From NCBI GenBank assembly GCA_036365455.1, contig JAWQUS010000003.1:7026001-7090000 (forward strand): a DNA stretch of 64,000 nucleotides, given 5' to 3'. The notes under the pieces are model-generated. The model ran no database searches. It was given only the letters and a program-made list of their open reading frames with translations, and was not told the origin of the DNA. The position numbers were made by a program, and so were the translations under genes. Source of the DNA: Macrosoma leucophasiata. Its lineage: Eukaryota; Arthropoda; Insecta; Lepidoptera; Hedylidae. Below are positions 11,657-24,070 of the stretch, in pieces; position 1 is the first letter of the stretch, and each line of letters starts with the position of its first letter.

Positions 11657-12169
11657 TAAATTATAGAGTTTAAATATATTTAGTTTCGCGATTCAAGAGT
11701 AGTAAGTTTTAGTAAGTTCATTTAGTTGTACTATAAATAAACTACTTATTGAAAATGCCAATGACATTTTATCAAAAACAGATTTAATTGAATATTATAA
11801 GTACAATATGTAAAGAGATATTATTATGTAGAATAAATATGTTAATTTAATCTTATATGTATCGAGGTCAAAAGAAAAGGTTAAACCAGAGTAACCCGAT
11901 TGACTATTACAATATTCAAATTCAGTCCAACTTAACGTGTAAAGCGCGTATTTTTACAGTTAATTAACATTATTTTAAAATATAATCAGTATTGGTTAAT
12001 CATACAATACAGTAAGTATAGATGAAGGACTAAATGAGATCCCGGTCTCAGTCTTGGTCTCTATTCTCAGGATTCTCCACTAAAAATCAAGCAGAAACCT
12101 CTTGCTCGGTCTCGGTTTAAATGTGCAGAGATTCCTGGCCTTCAGAATAATATGTGAGATTTAGGATTG
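11657..12169. other. Intron sequence, nothing recognised
   Basis: AT-rich; part of the intron between the two Kdm3 exons. Confidence 0.5.
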
Positions 12170-12258
12170 GTGAACACTCCCATTTAGCGGCAGATAGGTT
12201 AGGTAATGCGGTGGTACCTACGCCCCCGAGCTCCTACACTCGGAACTCTACCACCAGT
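12170..12258 (-). repeat. Family A retroposon, 5' fragment
   Basis: It matches the first 90 bases of family A on the minus strand (TCACTGGTGGTAGAGTTCC ... GCCGCTAAATGGGAGTG). The rest is missing. Confidence 0.65.
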
Positions 12259-12264
12259 GAGACC

Positions 12265-12385
12265 TCCACCTGAACCCCTCCTATAGGTAATGTAACATCA
12301 GTAGGTAAGCAGATAAGCAGAGATATATACCTACACGCATTGATGCATACATGCAAACCCCTACGATTCACTAGATAGGTAACAG
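12265..12385 (-). repeat. Family B SINE, diverged fragment
   Basis: The minus strand carries CGAATC..GGGTTTGCATGTATG and the CATCAATGCGTG block of the family B 3' half. Confidence 0.45.
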
Positions 12386-12404
12386 CCTAATAATCGGACC
12401 CATT

Positions 12405-12730
12405 ATGGAATGAAAAATTTGACTTCAGGCGAGACTCGAACTCGCGGCCTACTGGGAATCTAGTCCAGCCGCTCTTCCAATTGAGCTACTGAAGTCCTGC
12501 CCGTTTTGTCAAATCTTTCCTTCACATTTATTGCATTGCTTTATGGTAGCAGTAGCGCCATCTATTGCCAACTATGCTAGTTAGGCAACCGATATAATAG
12601 ACTTTGCAGTTTATTGAATATCGTAAAGAAGTCGCTTTTACCCTTAATAATTGTGGGTTCTAGATTCTCATTAGGCCGCGAGTTCGAGTCTCGCCTGAAG
12701 TCAAATTTTTCTTTCCATTTTCTTTAAAAA
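12405..12730. repeat. Inverted-repeat element whose arms are tRNA-like
   Basis: The left arm (about 12409-12495, minus) holds a complete tRNA-like sequence and the right arm (about 12659-12718, plus) holds the 3' half of the same sequence followed by TCAAATTTTTCTTTCCAT. The 160-base centre (GCGCCATCTATTGCC ... GCAGTTTATTGAATATCG) is also found in inverted order between the units at 60.9-61.5 kb. Confidence 0.65.
12421..12495 (-). tRNA. tRNA-like sequence, probably a repeat-borne pseudo-tRNA
   Basis: It folds as a 75-base cloverleaf: 7-bp acceptor ACTTCAG/CTGAAGT, D stem GCTC/GAGC, T stem GCGAG/CTCGC with loop TTCGAGT. Box A (TAGCTCAATTGG) and box B (GTTCGAGTC) are intact. The anticodon arm is imperfect (CTGGA/CCCAG with an A-C mismatch, loop CTAGATT). 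That would give AGA (Ser), but a serine tRNA needs a long variable arm, which is absent. It belongs to a multi-copy repeat, so function is doubtful. Confidence 0.4.
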
Positions 12731-13608
12731 AATATGTCACAAGCATGTGTTAATGCGAAATAATATAAAACAGGTATTAGTTTTTTTAAAGAAAAGCAAA
12801 TCAATATCACTGGTACACCTAGATCCGGGGTCGAACCATCGCCAGTATTATTTCGGGTCAGCTACCAGAAACGCTACCGAAACAGACAAATAGGTAACAA
12901 ATTAAAGAATAATTTTCGGAATAAAATAATTTGATTGGTGCAATTCTTAAAAGTCAATCGAACAATGGCTGGCAAACCATTCCAATAGGGTGGTCGTAAA
13001 TATAATAACGCGGGATTTTTTTAAGCAGTATTTTTTGCTAATACTACTTCTTAATAGAGATCATGGAAATGAGATCTTCAGTATAATTTATTTAGGTAAA
13101 GCGGCATTAATCACTTATTACCTACCATCAAAATAAACCCTGCGCTTGCCTATCATTTACATGACATTAAACAATCACATTAAACATAACTCATTGATTA
13201 TTATTTTGATCATTGTCATTGATCAGTACAAATGGTATATATCTAATTATTTACTAACCCAATCACGCATTTGTCGTGCAATGTTTTAAACATTACATGC
13301 AAAACATTAACCAATCCAGGAAGTGATAACTCATTGTCTTTAAAGATGCCAATTGATCCAGCAGTGCCAGTGAAATATGGTTAATTCATAACGATCACAG
13401 GCAACCACATCCACAATACTTTTAAATAAACACAAAGGAAATTAATAGGGGCCCAAAAATATTGATTTGAATCTCTTTTATCAATGGCAAAATAGCATGC
13501 AACTCTAGCAACACGGTAGTCTTTAGACATTTACTTGGCTGCTTTGCTTTGATCCTGATGTCTAAATTGAATTACACAGCATGCGAACTAATATTGGTTT
13601 GACTGGAC
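12731..13608. other. Intron sequence, nothing recognised
   Basis: AT-rich intron of the Kdm3 gene; no further exon or element recognised. Confidence 0.45.
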
Positions 13609-16600
13609 TTTTTTTTTTTATTTTTTTTTTAAGTATGTAGCTTGACAGGCAAGCAAACGGGCCACATGATGGAAAGTGGTCACCGTCGCCTATGAACATT
13701 TGCAACACCAGGGGAATTGCCAACGCGCTGCCAGCCCTGAAGGACTCTTTTGACGCCATTTTTGAAGAACCCCATATTGTAGCACCTAGGGAACACCTCA
13801 GAGGGAAGTTCGTTCCACAATTTACACGTTCTGGGCAGGAACGAACGTGAAAACCGCACCGTTGAGCAGCCAGGTATCCAGTCGGTGTGGGTGGAACTTC
13901 TCTCTTTGGCGGGTAGTACGGTGTAGAAAAAGAGACGGTGGCACCATGTCAAACAGTTCAGCAGAGCACTCACCATTGTAGAGACGGTACAACACGCACA
14001 AACTCCCAATGTCTCTGCACAGGCTCAGATGTTCGAGCCTGTCGGTAAGTCCTGGATCGTTAACAATACGAACGGCGCGTTTTTGTAGGGAGTCAAGTGG
14101 ACCAAGCTGGTATTTGGGGCTCCCGCCCACAAATGAGAGCAGTATTCCAGATGGGGCCGCACTTGAGCCTTATAAAGCTGTAATAGCTGCCCCGATGTGA
14201 AATACTGCCTCGCTTTGTTAAGCACCCCCAACTTTTTGGATGCCAACTTGGTCTTACACTCAATGTGACTCCCGAATTGCACTTCGTTCGATATGTCAAC
14301 GCCCAGGATACCGATACTCTTATCAACGGCGAGCGGAATGCCCTGGAACTGTGGTGCTACAATGAATGGGGTTTTTTTAACTGTGAACGCGCAGACTTTT
14401 GTCTTTGAGGGGTTAAACTGTACTAAATTAAGTCGACCCCAATCCGAGACCCGCTCCAGAGAGTGCTCGATTTCAGACACAAGTCTAGTCCTACTTTCCT
14501 CGATAAGTGTCCGAGAGGCATTTGCACGGCTAGTGTAGTGTGCATCTCCCGTACTATCATCAGCATAGCAATGAAAATTGGAGTTTTGCTCCAATATTTC
14601 ATTGATATGCAGAAGAAAAAGCGTGGGAGATAGCACAGAGCCTTGCGGCACACAAGCGTTGCTAGGAAGTCTGTCTGAGCGCTGACCGTCAACTAAGACT
14701 TGTATATAACGCTCAGACAGAAAGCTGGCTGTCCAGTTGCATAGCCTCTCGGGAAGACCGTAGGAAGGAAGTTTTGCGAGGAGTGCCCTGTGCCAGACCC
14801 GGTCAAAGGCCTTAGCAATATCCAGGCTTACAGCCAATGCCTTCCCACTCTTGTCCAAGGCGTGGGACCAATGGTGCGTGAGATATACTAGAAGATTACC
14901 AGCAGATCTGCCATGACGAAATCCATATTGGCGGTCACTGATCAGCTGATGATCCTCTAGATACTGCAGCAGTTGAGTATTGATCACACGCTCCATGACT
15001 TTGCAGAGTAGGATGGTTATTGCTATGGGCCTATAGGCCGGGTCACTACGATCCCCTTTTTTAGGTATCGGGTGCACGAGGGCGGTCTTCCACGCAGATG
15101 GTACGGTTCTCTTGTTCTCTTGATCGTAGGAAAGCGAGAACAGGCGCGTCAGAACGGGGGTCAGCTCGGGAGAGCACATCTTCAACACCACTGCAGGGAC
15201 GGATTCCGGCCCACTCGACTTCTTGACGTCAAGAGATAAAAGAGCTCGCCTGACGTTCTTCTGAGTGAATTTGACGTCAGGCATAGAGCTTTCACAGCGC
15301 GGGATGGTAGGCGCTGTGATACCCATGTCGTCAAGGGTCGAGTTTGAGGCAAAGAGGCTGCCCAGAAGGTCAGCTTTCTCTTTTGCCGTGTGGGCCAGGC
15401 TATCGTCAATTTTACGCAGTGGTGGGAAAGATGACCGACAAAAATTCCCTTCGATAGCTTTGGCAAGAGACCAATAGGCACGGCTCCCGGGATTCTCATT
15501 AGTTTCTTGCCAACTCTACCGATGTGCTTGGACTTCGCTTTGGCCATGCGCCGCTTTGTGGACCTGGATGCAGCGTTGAGTGCTCTCTTAAGGTCGGAGG
15601 CATTAGGATCCTTACAAGCGTGAGCCGCAGTCCAGGTTCTGTAAGCCTCCTGCTTGTGACTAGAAGCCACAGCACAGGACTTATCGAACCAGGGCTGGTA
15701 CTGTCCGCCAATGGATACCACAGAGTACGGAATGTAACATTCCATTCCCTGGTGTATCACATCGGTTACAGCATCGGCACACGTGCTCGGATCTTCCGAC
15801 GAGAAACAAAGCTACCTCCATGGGTAGGACGTCAGGAACTCCCTCAGTCCATCCCAGTCTGCCGACCTGTAATGCCACACTTGTCGAGTTGCCGAGGGCC
15901 GCAGCGGCGCCCGAACCGACAATGAGGTTTTCGAGCGTACCAGACAGTGGTCCGAGGATCCTAAGGGAGCCTCGACCACCACCTTACAGTTGGCAGGATG
16001 TGAGGTCAGCAGAAGATCCAGCAAAGAGGCAGTGTGACCCTCGACATCTGGTATCCGTGTAAACCCGGTTACAACTTGTGAGAGTCCATTAGCCAACGCG
16101 AAATCGTTGCAGATCTTCCAGCGAAGTCCGTAATCCGGGAACTCAACCACTCCGTATGGTGTGCGTTAAAATCACCAAGAATCACCAACTCCGCAGAAGG
16201 ATACTGCACAAGCACTGTGTCGACCACCTGTTGGATGTGCTCGAACAAGCGAGCTGTCTCCCCGTCTCCGCTATAGGACCTGTACACGCACGCGTATATT
16301 CGGGTAGATCCACCGTAATCCACGCGTGCCCACAATAGTGACAGGTCCTTGTCTTCAAAATGGTCAAGACGGCAACAACAGACATCCTCTCGGACATACA
16401 GACATACCCCGGCGCGGCGAACGAATGTGTTCTCCAGAGTATAGCCGGGATAAGTAAGGTACGCTGTGTCAAGTGGAGAGGATATGATACTGATTTAGGA
16501 TTAACTTGTTCAACAAAAACTACGTCATAGTCTAAAAGAAACTCTAAATCGTAGTTATTGACATAGAAATGTTAATTACGTTGGCGTATCTCATTCAAAT
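13609..16600 (-). mobile_element. CR1/jockey-like LINE, 5'-truncated, with poly(A) tail
   Basis: A non-LTR retrotransposon on the minus strand, the same strand as the surrounding Kdm3 gene. It has an A-rich tail (13609-13630 as T on the plus strand), the CR1-like 3' tail common in Lepidoptera (CATCATGTGGCCCGTTTGC), and a broken second reading frame (see the pseudogene entry). The left part of the endonuclease and any first reading frame are missing, so the right edge near 16600 is approximate. No target-site duplication was found. Confidence 0.85.
13680..16600 (-). pseudogene. Broken LINE endonuclease-reverse transcriptase
   Basis: Order on the minus strand: apurinic-type endonuclease (about 16600-15830) with GDFNAHH near 16190 and SDH near 15950; linker (about 15760-15330); reverse transcriptase (about 15330-14130) with YRPIAI, QYGFRHGRSA, SLDIAKAFDRVWH, VPQGSVLSPTLF and the catalytic CYADD near 14570; and the C-terminal LWNELPSEVFP block (about 13800) ending at a stop at 13680. 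The frame changes at least four times: in the endonuclease region, near 15490, near 14115 and near 13860. Catalytic motifs remain readable, so the copy is fairly young but not autonomous. The clade (CR1, jockey or relatives) is judged from the C-terminal block and tail. Confidence 0.85.
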
Positions 16601-18440
16601 AAAGCAATGTCTTCCAAGAAATACATGATTCAATTACATAATATGCACCGAATGGTCCGATCGCTGGTCCGGGCCGCTCCCTCATCAGTATTCGTTGGGG
16701 AGTCACGTTGAATTACAGGCATAAAGTGTCAACACTTATTGACGAAGCTGTCGGATTATGGTATGCACCTTGGGAATTCGAAATTACATTGTTAACGCAT
16801 ACGCACTTTGAATGTTAATTGTTTTATACATAGAAATGTCCAAGTGTGATAAATTTTAAAGTGAAAAGAGGTTTAAATTCGTTCATCAAAAGATAAGACA
16901 TCAAAATGATATTTTGTGTTAGTAATCGAAGTAGATTACTGAAAACATAAAAGCATGCGATTCCTAATTACTTCAAATTTAAATTAGGGTTAAAATAAAA
17001 TTATTAGAATTATCATTTTAAATAATTTAATTTATATTTAGGTACCTACTATCAAATAACGATTTAAAAGAAACTCTCAAATAAGATTAAAGATCATCAA
17101 TATGATGATGACTAGCACAATATTTTTCGTACTTTAGTATTTAATTACACTAATCTATAAACCTTCTTAAAGCAAAAACACCAAGTCGGAGTAGATAAAA
17201 ACACAGTCAATATGCATACCTATAATGCGTAGCCTTTTCATACAATTTCGAATAATAAAACACATTAACGTAAGAAGCATAAAATCCATGACCAACAATT
17301 ATTTTCAAAAGGTATATTGTTGAGTGCGTAATATTTAAAGCTACCTACTTACTTCACTTTTGTCATGCAGGTGAAATTAAACAGCACATCATTAATTAAT
17401 TTAATTATGCAGCAAATAAAAAACCGATGCAGCAACGTGAAAAATGCATTCGCCAGAATAATAACTATAACTTAACTCATTAACTGTAGTTGTATATGTT
17501 TGACATGTACCTATGTATAGCTTTATTATAACGTGTGAATTCCTATTATCATCATAACCAGTTAGGAAATTTAAACATATTTGCCTGTGTTTTCTTTATA
17601 ATCTATATCTAATAGTTCATAACAATTTTCTATTTTACGTTCAGTGAATTAAACTTACGAAAAAGATGTAAATCGTAGCCATAAAATTATATCTATTCAT
17701 CAAGACCTTGATTATAATAGATGAAACGTCTTTTCGATACAGTTGTTCGATTCATTGACCTCATGAGATTTACTTGGAAATTTGTTTTCAAAGAACGTTT
17801 CAATATAAAAAACTTCTATTGCTAAGATCCATTGATACGAATCACAACAAATAGAGTTTCAGATGTGTATAAATTAAATAAGTCATGTCAATTAAATCTT
17901 GTATTCCTTCTTCAAAAAGGAGCAAAAATTGTGAATAATTTTACAATATTTCGCTACGGATAATTTTAATTTATAATGTGTCTATTACTGACTATCCATG
18001 CGAATCATTATATCTATTGCACCGAATCAAACAAACAGCACATTATGTCTAAATTGTATGTAAATTTGACTTACCTTATTTCCCAAATTAAGATTGTTTC
18101 TAACGAGGAACTAACGGCCCGACTCAAAAATAAAAATAAAACATTGAATTTCAACAAGAAATATCCGAACGCTCCAAATACAAATAATTAGCACATTTTC
18201 GTGTAGCAGGTATAGAAATCAAACGAGTTTTTACAAATTAGATTGGAAAAATGTCATTACAGTATGCGGGTTCGGAATGATGTCAGGGTTATGTAGGTAT
18301 TCGCATTATGTCCTCTTTGGTGGCACGTAAATTGTTCTAGCCATCTAGTGCCTAAGCAAAATCTAAATCTCATATACCTAGGTAGTCGGTGACACTCCAA
18401 AACAAAATTGATGTCTAGAGACAATCTAACAATAAGTCAA
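16601..18440. other. Intron sequence, AT-rich
   Basis: Part of the Kdm3 intron. No exon, element end or RNA gene recognised. A 71-codon frame (17976-18191) is rich in N, K and I and looks random. Confidence 0.45.
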
Positions 18441-18545
18441 CAACGTAACTTCACGCCTGTGTATACCGAAATACTTGAACACCCAGGTATCGCCAGTTAC
18501 ATTTTGCCCCATGTAATCAAAAGGTGGCGAGTCTATGGACATCGG
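18441..18545 (-). repeat. Family B SINE, 3' half
   Basis: TAACTTCACGCCTGTGTATA at the left and GGTGGCGAGTCTATGGACAT at the right match the family B 3' half in reverse orientation. Confidence 0.6.
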
Positions 18546-19535
18546 AGTTATTATAATCATAATATAATGATAATACACACTGTTCATGTGAATACCTGAA
18601 TAGCATTATAAAAAACTTCTGCCCTCGATTTCGCATTATAGCTTAAATATCAACAAACTACCTTGATATTTGCGAATCATATTGATCGACCAGCCCTAGC
18701 TCGTGTACCCTACTAGTTCAAGAGCAATGGTTGCTGCTGAAAAACGGTCATAGGCACCATAAACACTCTAAATTTGCTTCCTTAGCGACATCTAGTGTCA
18801 AGTAGCTGTATGTGCTGTAGCGCTTTATGTGTATAAGTAACAATATTTTTTTTAACTGATTAATTTTATCCTTTTTAATTAATGTGTTCGTCAGTAGCAA
18901 GAGAACTAATTCAATTTAATGACATTGCTTTTAATATGATGACATCATTTCTGATTTACACGCCACTGCTATTATTTTCCCTAATATGAACTCAATCAAT
19001 ATGTCTGTACTGCTAGTAGAAAATAATTCGTAACATTTTGTAATAACGACAACGGACTGGTGGCTTCTTACACGCCCTGGTCTTAAGGCTGGACAGTGGG
19101 AGACACGTGCAAAGCCCGCGTAGGGTAGGGCCCGGCTGGCAAATGCCACTTCAATCATATGACCGATCTGACCCTAAATGTGGGGACTTCACCTACTAGG
19201 TATTACCCGTATTACTTAAAATACTGTTCTATGTCATTAATGATGACGGCGACGAGACGTAAAAAGAGAGGAGTTGACACCATTTTTTAATTACATATCA
19301 ATTTATTTTTTCTTCCTTGTACTTACTAATTCAAAAAACAAAGATTTTAATTAAAAGGTAATGTAATCGGTGCCCGTAATTCAAAACCCTCTCAACATCT
19401 AATATAAATATTATTCTCCTATCTCTGACTGCCATCTATTGCCGAGAGCGTAAACTTGTATTAGCTTATTTTAAAATACACCGCCCAGTGTTCTGTGTAA
19501 AAGTTAAATATTATACCTATTTAATTATAACTTAC
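18546..19535. other. Intron sequence with a GC-rich patch at 19060-19160
   Basis: No exon is assigned. The patch 19060-19160 is GC-rich and open on the minus strand (75 codons, 18931-19158) with a GTGTAAG word that could act as a donor, but the translation matches no part of KDM3. Words such as GACATCTAGTGTC near 18787 and GCCATCTATTGCC near 19433 are common in MITE ends. Confidence 0.4.
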
Positions 19536-19685
19536 CAATGCAGGCCATTTTACTTCTTTATTTTCAATTTTTCTAGGAGCCCACACTAAAGTTCTTTCCA
19601 CTAAAAACACGCGAAACGTCCGACGAGAGTAAACTGCCACCCATTCACGGCGTTGCCAGTCTACGTCGTCATATTCCACTAAAAC
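19536..19685 (-). CDS. Kdm3: Kdm3-like histone demethylase, N-terminal Tudor-like exon
   Basis: Exon of 50 codons from a KDM3/JHDM2-type histone H3K9 demethylase. Residues: VLVEYDDVDWQRREWVAVY, then FLVERTLVWAPRK, ending EVKWPAL. The same block in vertebrate KDM3 proteins has F-x-G/D-x-x-W-x-x-x-x-W-V-x-V-x near its start, L-V-W-A-P-R in the middle and Q-W-P-A-L/I at the end. Acceptor: TTGTTTCAG (AG at 19686-19687). Donor: TTG|GTAAGT (GT at 19534-19535). It joins in phase 0 to the exon at 11155-11268, giving WPAL-TFTPL. The exon that encodes the start of the protein must lie to the right; I did not find it convincingly. Confidence 0.85.
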
Positions 19686-20813
19686 CTGAAACAAGAAACA
19701 TTTTCAAATAAATAAAACATCTCCATTTACATTTTGATAATTATTTTTTATTTCAATTGAAAATTCAATCCTTTTATCACAACTACTGCCATCTGTTGGA
19801 CAGTAGCGTAACTACGAAGATCGGTATAATGCAACGAATCTCAACTCTACAAGCTTTAACCCGTCCGTCACTAGATGGCCATAGCTGTACAATAATAAAG
19901 TAGCACACTTCAAGACCGCGCCCATATCAATTCCACGATACTATTCTCAAAGTAGCCGTGAAAGGGACATAATATAACGTTAGACAGAGAACGAAATAAT
20001 AACAAATCCACTTTTTATATCAGCAAATAAGTGTGTTGCTCAGCTTGTTTTACTAGTTATTGCTAAGTATCGATACTATGTTAAGATGAAGAATAATAAC
20101 ATACCTACCTAATTATTGAAGTTTTTATAGGTATTGTGGTAGGTACTTTACATCTTACATATTGTTAACATATTAGATTTCGATGTGTGGATGGAGAAAT
20201 AGAAATACAAATTAATAGACATAACGAAAAACGTATGGATAAATATCCATTTTAAAAAAATGGTCTGTATTCATTGGATAGAGATCATTTGAAAAAAATA
20301 AAGTAGTAGGTAGGTTATTAATTAAATGTAGGTATTTACTATGTAAGTAGATAAATAAAGTAGCGGATGAGCACGCACTTTATATTAAATTTGATGTACT
20401 TAGGTATATTTTATAACATGAAGTTACTGCAGGTCATGTATGTCAAGAATAATTAAGATAGAGGTAGCTACAGACAGGGTCGGACCGGATCGGCAAGGCC
20501 CGGGTGGCTCCTCTCCTCATACGGCTGGGGTATTAGAGTTGATAGATAGATAGTGGTCGCGAGACCACAACCTACACCTCGTCATTTTAGGTACCTTGGT
20601 AAAGAGACGATTATCAGAAAATTACAATCAACTGGAGGTGGAGCTCTGGTAACGGATCTTGAAAAAAAATTAACCGTACATGATTAGGTACGGTTTAATT
20701 GTTATTTAACATACTTAAAGAATATCGTTAATAATGCGACTCTGTCTATGCCTTTATATACTGCCAACCCGCATCAAGTTATGAGTTTTATTACCTACAT
20801 AGGTATATACATA
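19686..20813. other. Probable intron, nothing firm
   Basis: AT-rich. Around 19785-19880 there are two inverted short words (GCCATCTGTTGGACAG and CGTCACTAGATGGC) of the kind seen at MITE ends, but no full element could be delimited. Confidence 0.4.
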
Positions 20814-20855
20814 CTAGTGATCCGCCCCGGCTTCGCAAGGGTAGCATTTATTAGG
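20814..20855 (-). mobile_element. Helitron 3'-end fragment
   Basis: The minus strand ends CTTGCGAAGCCGGGGCGGA then TCACTAG, like the end of the Helitron at 43881-44065. Confidence 0.5.
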
Positions 20856-22880
20856 TATATTGTAAGGACGCGCCCGACTTCTTTGACAAGATTATGTCAT
20901 CTGTCAGACATAGGTACCTACTAGGTATTATGTTCTACAGTCTCTCTAATGTTTCCGAATATTTTTCATCAAGGTAGGTACGGTGTGTGTACGTTGTACG
21001 GGTTGTACCTATTTGAGTGAGTTATAGTACGTAGTAAGTAGGTATATGTATTACCTTTAAAAGAAAGGGAATGTATGTATTCCTTACGGTAAAATTGAAT
21101 GGGTAAGAGAAAACGTGACGTTGTTTTTTATACCCCAAATGTAGGTAATATTGTTACATCCCGTAGGTATATATAACAGTACCTTTTCTAAGCGAGAAAA
21201 GCATACTAACTTACCCTTTTTAGTCTTCCAAAAATAATTTATTCGATAATAGCCTATAACCGCGAATTCCAAAGCAGCGAATAGAAAGACCTATGTTTTT
21301 TATTAAGGCAAATATCAAAATAATCTCTCGGTTGGGTGATGACTGATTTTGGAGATGATTATGAAGGACATAATTCAGTAAACATCACTCAGTAATTTTA
21401 AAATAAAGTAAAGTAACCCTCAGTAGTGTTACTTATTTCTATTTTTACTTTAACATTCTGTAAGTAAGTAGGTATATATAATATAGACGTCTACTTTCGT
21501 TTATAGAAAGTTCCCTGTTAAAGTATCGATTAAACGAGGACACTATTTTACTTTGTACTTTTTCATAATAAAACGAGCACCTTACATTGAACACGGTCTG
21601 ACCTTAAGGTGGATAAAACACGATGGTTTCAATGTCAGTATTAAGTGAACACAGAGTCTATCTATAGTGTTGCGCAGTTGGAAAACATTATCGAGTGTGT
21701 ACATGACATTGATATGACAACAATGTTATAAATACGTGTGTTGTTTATTTGGAGTTATGTACTCTAAGTCCTCAGGAATACTAACTTAAGATCTGCGTGA
21801 TTTTGTTATATTTCACCTCATGAATAGTATTTTCAACAAACACGTTTTCTAAGTTACCGATTTAGTCCGGAAATTGTTAATAATAATCACTATAGGTGGA
21901 TCACAACTAGGTGGACCAGACCGGAATAACTCCTACCAACGCACGCCTTTTACGATGCTTACCTAGTATGCAAAGCTTCCACAACAATACCTAAGATGTC
22001 CACCATATAACAATCAGTCAGACGTACTATTACGTACCTATCTAAGTTATCATCAAAAACTACAGCAGAACCGTTCATCATACCGAATCCGTGTAGTTTA
22101 TCAGAAGCACATGAGAAATAGGTAGACATTCAAACGTTACGTATGTAAAGAGTTACTTTCGTTCTTATTACTAGTATTATAATTAGTTATGAACCCATTC
22201 ATATCAAAAGTAATATCACAATAATTATGTCTCTATAATATAAAAGTTAAGATGGGTATATTGAATTTGATGTGCATTTTCCATAACCTATTCTTTCAGA
22301 AGCTAACGGTTTTCCGATACTTCTGATAGCCCGCCCAATAAAGTCATAAAATAAACATAATTATTATGAGGTCAAATAAATAAACCTTCTCCTTTTTTGG
22401 AGTCGGATAAAGATCGACCGTCATAGAATCAAAATTGTTATTAAAACAATAAAATAAATGACTTAGGTACCACCCACTTCTTTGTAGTCGGCAATAAAAC
22501 CTTGAGTCGCATCACGATACAACCGGGGTTCAAGTCAGACCGTAACTTAGAATTTTGACGATACCATTCATTAAGTATTACAAGGTATGGCGCATGGCGT
22601 GCCGGTTTGTTCCAGCTGTTAGAAGCCCCAGCGGCAACGACCTTGCCTCCGTATCATTCGTTACCAACAATACATGCTCGCTTAATGATACCTACACACG
22701 AGCACACGATGCATTGTATACGCTTGTCTGTTTGCTGAGAACTTGTTTACTGATAAACAACATTATAATATGAGCAAAATGACTCGAGGTTTAAAATTAA
22801 ACATACGTACACCTCGTCACTTCACTGACTGACATCGCTAGTGCTGAAACGTTGAAAGAAAAGGTACTTACAGTGCTCAT
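20856..22880. other. AT-rich stretch, no gene recognised
   Basis: Probable intron or upstream region of Kdm3. GC-richer spots near 21930 and 22600-22680 have no recognisable protein match. Confidence 0.4.
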
Positions 22881-23112
22881 CAAGAAATATTGCACATCGA
22901 GCCTATGAAAGTGACAATCGGCTAGTTTCGACTTCGTAGAGCGTTATCTCTGCTGCATACTGTCTACGTAAGCAGTGATAGTCCGGTATTGGTCGAAACT
23001 TGATCAAAATGGTGGACAAACGTCATATTGGTAAGGTGCGAAAAAGATAACGCTCTACAGGCCCGAAATAAGCCGAAGTCTCCTTCCTGAGGTCGATGTG
23101 CATTATTTCTTG
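22881..23112. mobile_element. MITE with long inverted ends
   Basis: CAAGAAATATTGCACATCGA at 22881 pairs with its complement ending at 23112, and the pairing continues inward to AGAGCGTTATCT (about 22939) and AGATAACGCTCT (about 23045). About 100 bases lie between the arms. There is no protein. The superfamily was not determined. Confidence 0.75.
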
Positions 23113-23740
23113 TTGGATACTGTAGATACATCTATCAAATGTTTTATGTGTAGCACTTGAAGCATCAACAATAAGCTATTGTGATGTAGGTCTTGTATGA
23201 AATGTACGAGTATGTCTTATTTCATAGTCCAACAAATAATTCTCAGAAATAACGTTGAAATTTCTGACAAAGAACGTTGTTTATTGTGTGACATGATTTA
23301 AATAAACCGATTTAACACACACGTGAGTCAATGTGGAATGTGTTTTTCTATAATCGATTATTAATTTGTATTTAACGGCACCTATAACAACAAAATCAAT
23401 AATGCGAAAACGAGTTTGCAACAAAGACACTCGTTTTATTTTGGTCACGACTCAGTTTGACAATATTGCAGTGTTCAGTCATTATTATTTATAAAGCAAG
23501 GCTAAAATGGTGGCGTGATATATATTTTATGTGGTGATATGCAAATTCCGATTCGTTCGGCCATTGGTTTGGTTCCAAAATAGCGTTGAACGCAGGAGAG
23601 GCGACAACGTAAACAAATCGTGCAGCGAGTGCATAAGTCCACGCCCACGCATTGTCCCACAGTATTGCCCAACGATTGACCATGTGTATATTATATCACT
23701 GACCATAAAGGAGTTTTATGAATAGAATTTGCGTAACAGT
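23113..23740. other. Non-coding stretch
   Basis: No exon assigned. A 64-codon minus-strand frame at 23489-23683 is less AT-rich than average but has no splice context or domain. Confidence 0.4.
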
Positions 23741-23882
23741 TAAGCTGCAATTCCGTGGGTCGCGATCCATCGCGGCCGCGGACTTTAGATGCAGTATGAA
23801 AATGTATGGCACCGCTTCCGTAGCTCGCGACTCGCGATAGACGCGCGCGGCTAACGACTGTCGCGGGCCGCGAATTGCACCT
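23741..23882. mobile_element. Short GC-rich MITE
   Basis: AGCTGCAATTCCGTGGGTCG at the left is complementary to CGCGGGCCGCGAATTGCACCT at the right with a few mismatches. It is about 140 bp, unusually GC-rich, with TTA-like flanks. Confidence 0.55.
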
Positions 23883-24070
23883 TTAAAATATATAATGAAA
23901 GCTTTAAAGATAATAAGTATGATCCTTTTTTTATTTCATGATTTTTTGTTTTCAGACCTTTTTCATTTTCAGTTCACATTAAATAATGAATACTGAAGCC
24001 TATAAACATCTACATCCTCTATACATGTACACGTAGCCTATAAACATATACGTGAAGCTTATAAACATTT

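Noticed and set aside
14293..15925. Plus-strand frames of 60-133 codons across the LINE
   Set aside because: They are antisense shadows of the reverse transcriptase and endonuclease coding region.
18931..19158. GC-rich minus-strand patch with GTGTAAG, considered as a Kdm3 exon
   Set aside because: The peptide does not match the KDM3 sequence expected after WPAL, and the two recognised exons already join directly in frame.
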